Source: an uncultured Atopobiaceae bacterium (GTDB lineage Bacteria > Actinomycetota > Coriobacteriia > Coriobacteriales > Atopobiaceae). Taken from it: DNA of 64,000 nt. Positions 58,445-64,000 of this stretch are shown piece after piece. The position numbers were made by a program, and so were the translations under genes. The DNA is taken from NCBI GenBank assembly GCA_947625405.1, contig CANQOF010000006.1, positions 1-64,000 of the forward strand. The letters run 5' to 3'. Under the pieces are notes generated by a model, which had not been told where the DNA came from, ran no database searches, and saw nothing but the letters and a program-made list of their open reading frames with translations. Positions within the stretch are counted from its first letter, which is position 1, and the number at the start of each line of letters is the position of its first letter.

Positions 58445-59167
58445 ATGGGATCTCCCGCCACACGCACGCATCTACGCGCACACGCGCATCGCGTGACGAA
58501 TTTCGCGCGCCGCTACGGCTGGATCATCCTCGCCGTGGCGGCCGCCGTCGTGCTCTTCGTGGTGGTCCAACGGCTGGTGGAGGGCGAGCTCATACGCCTC
58601 GACAGTGCCATCTACCTGGACTTCGTCCATCCCCTCCAAAGCGAATGGCTCACCTCGGCGATGATCGCCATCACCAACCTCGCCGCCATCCCGACGCTTC
58701 TCGTCGTGCTCCTCGTGATGGCGGCGCTCGTGCCGGGGTGGAAGCCCGCCACCTGCGCGGTGGCGAACCTCGTGCTCGTCGTGTGCCTGAACGAGCTCCT
58801 GAAGCAGATCGTGCAGCGGCCCCGCCCCGAGGGCTACCGCCTCATCGCCGAGCAGGGGTTCAGCTTTCCCTCCGGCCACTCGATGGTGGCCATGGCCTTC
58901 TACGGGCTCTTCATCTGGATGATCTGGCGCTACGAAACGGACGCGCGCCTCAAGTGGCTGAAGTCCGCGGGCTTCGCGGCGATCATCCTCTTGGTCGGCT
59001 TCTCGCGCATCTACCTCGGCGTCCATTACTTCTCGGACGTCGTCGCCGGATGGTGCGTGAGCTATCTCTGGCTCGTCTTCTTCACGCAGGTGATCGCGAA
59101 GCGCCTCATGCCGCCCGAGCCTGTTCCGCCTCGCCCACGCGCGCAAGGGTCATCCGCGCCGCGCTAG
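58445..59167 (+). CDS. PAP2-type phosphatase, membrane
   Basis: The protein has 240 aa. It has five to six membrane helices. The PAP2 motifs are in order: KQIVQRPRP (C1), FSFPSGHSMVAMAF (C2) and SRIYLGVHYFSDVVAG (C3), with His in C2 and C3 as catalytic residues. These enzymes dephosphorylate lipid phosphates such as undecaprenyl pyrophosphate or phosphatidic acid. The ends of this gene and the phosphodiesterase gene overlap by 4 nt, convergent. Confidence 0.9.
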   Translation: MGSPATRTHLRAHAHRVTNFARRYGWIILAVAAAVVLFVVVQRLVEGELIRLDSAIYLDFVHPLQSEWLTSAMIAITNLAAIPTLLVVLLVMAALVPGWKPATCAVANLVLVVCLNELLKQIVQRPRPEGYRLIAEQGFSFPSGHSMVAMAFYGLFIWMIWRYETDARLKWLKSAGFAAIILLVGFSRIYLGVHYFSDVVAGWCVSYLWLVFFTQVIAKRLMPPEPVPPRPRAQGSSAPR

Positions 59168-59676
59168 AAGAACCACCACCACGCGCGCTCCCTGTCCTCC
59201 TCGCTCATGGGAAGCTGGATGATCTCCGGATCCTCCACCTTGCCGTTTTTGATGAAGAGGCGCCCGAGCGTGGGGCCCTCCTTCGAGCGAGGGCTCGTGG
59301 GCGAGCCAGGGTTCATGATGAGCGTGCCGTTCTCGGCGTATTCGATCACGGGGCGATGCGTGTGGCCGAAGACGCACACGTCGGCCGTCTTCGGACGCAC
59401 CTGCTCGCGATGGTGCACCACCTGGAAGCGCACGTCCCCGAGGGAGAAGCGCGTGTCGCGCCCGATGTTCGGGCCGTATTCATAGGGATAGTCGTTGTTG
59501 CCGAGGCAAAGGTGCACGGGCGCGATCTTCTCGAGCGCCTCGAGGTCCGCGCGCGAGCAGATGTCGCCCGCGTGGACTATGTAGTCGCAGCCCTTGAGCT
59601 CGTCGAGAAGTTCCTCGGAGAGGTAGCCGTGCGTATCGCTCACCACGTCCACCCGCAGGCGCCCCGCACGCCCCAT
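59164..59676 (-). CDS. YfcE/MJ0936-type metallophosphodiesterase
   Basis: The protein has 170 aa. Metal-binding motifs: VVSDTHGY, IVHAGDI, LGNNDYP, VVHHREQ and FGHTHRP; then NPGSPTSPR, typical of this family. It hydrolyses phosphodiesters in vitro with Mn2+; the natural substrate is unknown. It stands at the end of the regulator-kinase-glycosyltransferase operon, 15 nt after the LytTR regulator gene. Confidence 0.93.
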   Translation of the reverse strand: MGRAGRLRVDVVSDTHGYLSEELLDELKGCDYIVHAGDICSRADLEALEKIAPVHLCLGNNDYPYEYGPNIGRDTRFSLGDVRFQVVHHREQVRPKTADVCVFGHTHRPVIEYAENGTLIMNPGSPTSPRSKEGPTLGRLFIKNGKVEDPEIIQLPMSEEDRERAWWWFF

Positions 59677-59691
59677 GGCACTCCCCTCGCC

Positions 59692-60411
59692 CTAGAGGCC
59701 GAGCGCCCGCTTCAATTGCACGACGCGACGCCTCGACACGGATACCTTTTTCCCGCTGATGCCGTTCAGGCCGAGCTTGAGGATACCGCTCGAGACGACC
59801 TCCACGTCCTCGACGTGGGCGAGGTTCACGATGTAGCCACGGTGCACACGGAAGAAGCCGTGCGGGCCGAGGCGGTTTTCCAGCTGCGCGAGGGAGATCG
59901 TGGAGAGGTAGCGATCGGTGTCGGTGTAGATGCAGGAGTAGTCGTCCTTGGCCTCGATGTAGCGGATTTGATCCACCGGCACGAGCACCTTGCGACCACT
60001 CTTCTCCACCGGGATGCGCTCCTGCGGCGGGCGCGACTGGCGACGCGGCGTGGCGTGCGCGGCTACCTTGTCGAGCGCCGCGTTCAGGCGCTCCTCCTCC
60101 ACGGGCTTCACGAGGTAGTCGATGGCCTCCACCTCGAAGGCCTTGAGCGCGTACTCGCCGTAGGCCGTCACGAAGACGATGGCGGGCGGGTTCTTGAGCT
60201 TGTGGAGGGCCTCGGCAAGCGACATGCCATCGGTCTTCGGCATGCGGATGTCGAGGAAGAGCACGTCGGGGCGCCCATCCATGAGCTTCTGCACGGCCTC
60301 GCGCGCCCCGGATGCCTCGACGATGGATTCAACCCGCCCCGACTGCTCGAGAAGGTAGCGGAGCTCCGACCTCGCGGGAGCCTCGTCATCCACGATCATC
60401 GCACTCAGCAT
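59692..60411 (-). CDS. LytTR-family response regulator
   Basis: The protein has 239 aa from ATG 60411, with AGAGAGGTGG upstream. The receiver domain has IVDDEAPAR, the phospho-acceptor Asp in VLFLDIRMPKTDG, Thr in VFVTAYGEYALKAFEVEAID YLVKP. The C-terminal LytTR DNA-binding domain spans about 140-239 (IRYIEAKDDYSCIYTDTDRY, FFRVHRGYIVNLAHVEDVE). It is the partner of the LytS-type kinase upstream. Such pairs control wall turnover, carbon uptake or surface polymers. Confidence 0.94.
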   Translation of the reverse strand: MLSAMIVDDEAPARSELRYLLEQSGRVESIVEASGAREAVQKLMDGRPDVLFLDIRMPKTDGMSLAEALHKLKNPPAIVFVTAYGEYALKAFEVEAIDYLVKPVEEERLNAALDKVAAHATPRRQSRPPQERIPVEKSGRKVLVPVDQIRYIEAKDDYSCIYTDTDRYLSTISLAQLENRLGPHGFFRVHRGYIVNLAHVEDVEVVSSGILKLGLNGISGKKVSVSRRRVVQLKRALGL

Positions 60412-60567
60412 GAACGCCACCTCTCTCAGTGGAAGAGCACGCCGTTCCCCCGGACGCACACATTCCTGAAAAGCATTGTAAAGATACCCCCTCGCGCGCG
60501 AATTACTCATACCAATATGGACGAGTTTGCAAATCCGACTTGAAATCACGCGCGAGCTTGAAACGCG

Positions 60568-61944
60568 CTACGAGGCGCTCTCGATCCTCGGCATGCGGAG
60601 GGCGCCGTTCAGGCGAAGGGTGATCACCGTGCCTTCGTCCGGCCGGGAGACGATGTCGACGCCGGAGCCCTGCGCGTACTGCTTGATGATGCGCTCGCGC
60701 ACGTTGCGAAGCGCGGTGCCGGTGCCCGCAGAGGGATCGTCCACCTCGCGCACGGGCGACTCGTCCCACTTCTCCTGCAGGCGCTCGAGCTCCGCGGCCG
60801 TCATGCCCACCCCGTCGTCGGCGATGGAGATCAGCAGGTCGTCGCCCTCGGTGGTGGCGTAGACGTCGATGTGGAGCATGCCCTCCTCGCGCATGGCGTG
60901 GCGCACGGCGTTTTCCACGATCGGCTGGATGATGAATGCCGGCACCGCCACGTCCCCGAGCCCCTCGGCCACCTCCTCCTGCTCGCTGATGCGGTCTTTG
61001 CCGAAGCGCGCGTATTCGAAGATGAGGTAGCGCCGCGTCTGCTCGAGCTCGCGCGAGAGGGGGATGAGGCTGTCGGAGTTTTCGAGGGTTTGGCGATAGA
61101 ACCGCGCGAATTCGCGCAGCAGCCCGCGCGCGCGTACGGGGTCCGTGCGGATGAGCGCACTGATGGTGTTGATGGTGTTGAAGAGGAAATGCGGGTTGAT
61201 CTGCGCCTGGAGCGCGCGCACCTCGGCCTCGGTGGCCAGGCGGGATTGGCGATCGAGCTCGGAGAGGGCGAGCTGCGTGGAGAGGAGCTCGGCGAATCCC
61301 TGCGAGACGGCGCGTTCCGTGCGATCGATGTCGCGGTAATTCGAGTAGTAGAACTTGATGACGCCGACGGTTTCGCCGCGAACCCTGAGCGGGCACACGA
61401 TGCCCGCCGGCATGAAGGACACCTCGCGCAGACGCTCGGCGGTGTCCATCTCGTTCAGGTCCTGCATCTGCGCGGGCGTGATGGAGGAGAACGTCTGCGT
61501 GGTGCCACCGGCGAGCACGTCCTTCGTGGCTTGGGTGCGCACGGGGCTTCCCGGCGGAAACTCCGGTTCGAGCACGCCCACGTAGGCGAGCACGTGCTCG
61601 CGGTCGGTGATGGCCACGGCCTCGGCGCGCGTCTCGTGCCAGAGGAGCTCGCAGACGGCGCGGCACCCGGCGGGGGTGAGGCCGTCTCGAATGAAGGCGA
61701 GGGTGGTGGAGGCCGTGCGAAGCGTCTGCTCTGTGGAGATGCTCTTGATGCGGTCCGGCGCGGCGAGGGATTGCACGCTCACGAACACGGCGATCACCAA
61801 GAGCGCCCCGGAAAGCGCCGCAAACGGCCAGCGATCGGACATCACGCACCACACGAACGCGGCGCCAAGGCCCGCGAGGGCGATCACGAGAAGCGCGATC
61901 ACGTAGATGCTGAGCGAGGTCCAGAACTGCCGGTAGCTGTTCAC
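60568..61944 (-). CDS. LytS-type sensor histidine kinase
   Basis: The protein has 458 aa from GTG 61944, overlapping the glycosyltransferase stop by 4 nt. Two N-terminal membrane helices (SIYVIALLVIALAGLGAAFV and FAALSGALLVIAVFV) precede a GAF-like sensor (AVAITDREHVLAYVGV, IVCPLRVRGETVGVIKFYYS). His_kinase domain: ALQAQINPHFLFNTINTISA L with the phospho-His. ATPase: PIVENAVRHAM and SIADDGVGM, then GTGTALRNVRERI. It senses an unknown signal and phosphorylates the LytTR regulator. Confidence 0.94.
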   Translation of the reverse strand: MNSYRQFWTSLSIYVIALLVIALAGLGAAFVWCVMSDRWPFAALSGALLVIAVFVSVQSLAAPDRIKSISTEQTLRTASTTLAFIRDGLTPAGCRAVCELLWHETRAEAVAITDREHVLAYVGVLEPEFPPGSPVRTQATKDVLAGGTTQTFSSITPAQMQDLNEMDTAERLREVSFMPAGIVCPLRVRGETVGVIKFYYSNYRDIDRTERAVSQGFAELLSTQLALSELDRQSRLATEAEVRALQAQINPHFLFNTINTISALIRTDPVRARGLLREFARFYRQTLENSDSLIPLSRELEQTRRYLIFEYARFGKDRISEQEEVAEGLGDVAVPAFIIQPIVENAVRHAMREEGMLHIDVYATTEGDDLLISIADDGVGMTAAELERLQEKWDESPVREVDDPSAGTGTALRNVRERIIKQYAQGSGVDIVSRPDEGTVITLRLNGALRMPRIESAS

Positions 61945-63398
61945 TGGGCATCCTCGGGCGGCTTTGGCGCGTCGGGAGGCTCTTGCGACGCCGCGGGCTC
62001 CGGCGCATCCCCGGCGAGGGTCTGCGAGGCCACCTCGGCCTCCACGACGCTCGCCACCTCCTCGACCGCCTCATCCACCGCGCTCAGGACCTCGAGATCC
62101 ACGTCCTTCTCGGCGATCGCCTCGTCGGGCTCGGCCATGGAGAGGAGCGCCTCCGCCGCCTCCGCGCCGCTCACGATTACCGCCGTCTCCTCGGGAGTCA
62201 CGAGCTCGCGAACCGCCTTCGGGATACCACTCGCGAGGAGCTCGAGCGCGAGCTCTCGATCGTCCCAAAGCGCCTCCATGAGCGACGGCCACCAGGTTTG
62301 GAAGGCGAGGTAGCGCGTCCTGTTCTCCTGGGCCGCGGCGCGGGCCTCGTCCACGCCCCTGCGCCAGATCTCGTAGTACGCCCCGTGCTCGCTCGTACCG
62401 ACGGCGCGGCGAAGCGCCGTCTTCTTCGCCCGCTCGTCCACCGCGGGCGAGACCCATTTCCCGGGGTAGGGCATGAGCGAGGACGGCGTCACGCGATTGA
62501 AGCCGATGATCGTGGCCGCGAACTGGAGCTTCGCGCGCTCGTAGATCCAGCGATAGACGTTTTGCGCGAAGCGCTTCGAGGGCACGTCCGTCCTCGGCGG
62601 ACGGTGCTCCACGCGCCAGCGGTTGTCGAACCACACGTCGAGCCCGTAGAAGCGCATGTTGATGAGGTAGTCGGTGTCCTCGCCGCGCGTGATGTAGGGG
62701 TCGAAGGCCACCCGCGTGTAGGCCTCGGCGTGAAGCGCCATGCAGCCACCGCACACGTGGTTCGAGCGGCTGATTCGCGTCGCCGTCATCGCGTGGCGCA
62801 TCCACTCGTTGAACTCGGCGGCCTTATTCCAATCCCGGTTGTACCAGGCGTTGTCCTCGGCCGCGTAGCAGGAGCCGTTCTCATTTAGGAAGTAGCCGCT
62901 CTTCGCCACGATCGGCTCGCCTTGGCGCGTGAGGTTGCCGAGGCCGTAGACGGCGTCCACGAGAAACGAATCGTCGAGCGCGAGCTCGTCGTCGTCGATG
63001 AAGGCCACGACGTCGTGCCCGAGGATGCCCGCCACGCAGAGCCCGAGGTTGCGAATAGCACCGTAGCCGCGAAGTGCGATGCCCTCGCCGGGGATGGTGG
63101 GCGCGAGCTCGGAGATCGCATCGCGCACGCGCGCGGCCTCCGCGCTCCCCACCACCATGGGGGCAAGGTTGGGGTGCTCGGCGAGGATCGCGTCCACGCG
63201 CTCGCGCGCGGCCGCCTCCACCTCGCGCGGCGCCACGAGGAGCACGAGCGTGCGCGTGACCCCGCGCACCTGCTCCAGGGAATCGAGGCACCGTGCGAGC
63301 TCGGGGGCACCGTCTGAGAGGTAGGTGGCGTGGTCGTAGGCGCCGGTGGCGTGCGCTTCGTCGGTCCAGAACGTCGGAATGACGATGACTGGATTCAC
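61941..63398 (-). CDS. Family 2-like glycosyltransferase
   Basis: The protein has 485 aa from GTG 63398. MNPVIVIPTFW begins a Rossmann-like GT-A fold. AFIDDDELALDDSFLVDAVY holds the DxD-type motif, and FDPYITRGEDTDYLINM the ED motif of GT2 enzymes. The Ala/Glu/Pro-rich C-terminal tail (SVVEAEVASQTLAGDAPEPA) is probably disordered. No membrane segment, so it works in the cytoplasm on a membrane-bound acceptor. Coupling to the two-component genes suggests regulated surface-glycan synthesis. Confidence 0.82.
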   Translation of the reverse strand: MNPVIVIPTFWTDEAHATGAYDHATYLSDGAPELARCLDSLEQVRGVTRTLVLLVAPREVEAAARERVDAILAEHPNLAPMVVGSAEAARVRDAISELAPTIPGEGIALRGYGAIRNLGLCVAGILGHDVVAFIDDDELALDDSFLVDAVYGLGNLTRQGEPIVAKSGYFLNENGSCYAAEDNAWYNRDWNKAAEFNEWMRHAMTATRISRSNHVCGGCMALHAEAYTRVAFDPYITRGEDTDYLINMRFYGLDVWFDNRWRVEHRPPRTDVPSKRFAQNVYRWIYERAKLQFAATIIGFNRVTPSSLMPYPGKWVSPAVDERAKKTALRRAVGTSEHGAYYEIWRRGVDEARAAAQENRTRYLAFQTWWPSLMEALWDDRELALELLASGIPKAVRELVTPEETAVIVSGAEAAEALLSMAEPDEAIAEKDVDLEVLSAVDEAVEEVASVVEAEVASQTLAGDAPEPAASQEPPDAPKPPEDAQ

Positions 63399-63509
63399 TC
63401 GCTCGCCTCCCCTCGCGCCTCGCTCGTGTGGCTCATACCCATCCTAGCCCAGCGCTTGCGCCGAGGAGACCTCGCCGCGGCACCCGTAATTAGGGCGGCT
63501 CAGCCGAAG

Positions 63510-64000
63510 CTACTCCCAGCCGTGGGCGCCGGCTCGCAGGCGGATGGTCCTCAACGCCACGAAGAGGAAGCCCACGAAGGCGACGACGCACGAAGCGCCG
63601 AGGAGCACGCCCTGCGCTCCCACCACTTCCGCCAGGAACGGGGCGATGAGCAGCGGGAACACGCCCGCGAACATATGGCCGAAGCGCACGAAGCCCATCA
63701 CGCGACCGAGCTTGTCGAGCGGAGTATCGCGCTGCACGAGCGTCATCTGCACGGGCTCGAGGAAGCCCCAGCCAAAGCCGTTGATCGCCTGGCCGACGAT
63801 GGCCACGAGGAGGTTTCCCGTACACACGTAGATGATCGAGCCCACGCCCACCACTGAGAGCGAGGCAAGCAGGGTACCGAGGTTTACGGAATGGGAAGGC
63901 AGGCGCGTGACGATCCATGAGCCGATGGTGGAGGTGATGCCCACCTCTGCCGAGAGCCACCCAAGCCACTCGATGTCCACCCGCAACACGTCTCGGTAGA
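63510..64000 (-). CDS. MFS transporter, C-terminal part (runs off window)
   Basis: The frame is open to the right edge, so the N-terminus is outside. Six membrane segments are visible, including VNLGTLLASLSVVGVGSIIY, LLVAIVGQAINGFGWGFLEP, MFAGVFPLLIAPFLAEVVG and VLLGASCVVAFVGFLFVALR. RDTPLDKLGRVMGFVRFGHM is the MFS-type cytoplasmic loop. The layout is the C-terminal half of a major facilitator. Substrate unknown. Confidence 0.8.
   Translation of the reverse strand, partial: YRDVLRVDIEWLGWLSAEVGITSTIGSWIVTRLPSHSVNLGTLLASLSVVGVGSIIYVCTGNLLVAIVGQAINGFGWGFLEPVQMTLVQRDTPLDKLGRVMGFVRFGHMFAGVFPLLIAPFLAEVVGAQGVLLGASCVVAFVGFLFVALRTIRLRAGAHGWE

Overview
The window looks like a chromosomal stretch of a high-GC anaerobic actinobacterium of the class Coriobacteriia (Olsenella/Collinsella-like). 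This is inferred from the GC-rich Asp/Glu/Ala-heavy proteome, the LytR-CpsA-Psr, CapA and NlpC/P60 wall proteins, a multi-cluster ferredoxin-type protein and a LytS/LytTR-type two-component pair. No rRNA or tRNA gene was seen, so the genus is not fixed.

Left chromosomal part (1-9750): a 41-bp tandem repeat; a secreted NlpC/P60 protein; a metallo-beta-lactamase-fold hydrolase; a DUF1287 protein; a DUF2974 lipase-like protein; a probable toxin-antitoxin pair; a J-domain-like coiled-coil protein followed by a broken HIRAN gene; and an AlbA_2/RecG-like regulator with an inverted repeat at its promoter. Two inverted copies of a palindromic intergenic repeat lie at about 2.33-2.50 kb and 5.69-5.92 kb.

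Island remnant (about 9.75-14.12 kb): an array of eleven short precursor-like peptide genes on both strands plus one orphan core fragment. The leaders mostly end in GG (LxEEELDKASGG or ELSEAELEAVAGG). Four cores share a [GD]G[RK]xYP motif. No maturation enzyme or transporter lies nearby.

Prophage (about 14.12-44.60 kb): an integrase next to the left att-like site; two XRE repressors with a shared 17-bp operator; an excisionase-like gene with an in-frame amber; primase, helicase-like ATPase and terminase; a portal gene with a second in-frame amber; scaffold, capsid, connectors, Dit, Tal, a collagen-like fibre and a BspA-like fibre; two holin-like proteins and a modular endolysin. It abuts the 3' end of guaA. 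A copy of the guaA-end sequence, each followed by the same arrangement of 11-bp arm repeats, occurs at both 9.75 and 14.12 kb, suggesting two elements integrated one after the other. Cargo includes a membrane protein, an XRE/86-aa pair, a 0.5-kb nested palindrome that looks like a large structured RNA, a ScaI-like restriction-modification pair, a zinc-hook AAA ATPase and an ABC-F protein. No tail-tube or tape-measure gene was found, so the phage may be defective or have an unusual tail.

Right chromosomal part (44.6-64 kb): guaA, an LCP protein, a 4Fe-4S protein, YchF, a UvrA-like protein, LemA, CapA, Pgi, thioredoxin, a PAP2 phosphatase, a YfcE-like phosphodiesterase, a LytTR regulator with its LytS-type kinase and glycosyltransferase in one operon, and the 3' part of an MFS transporter.
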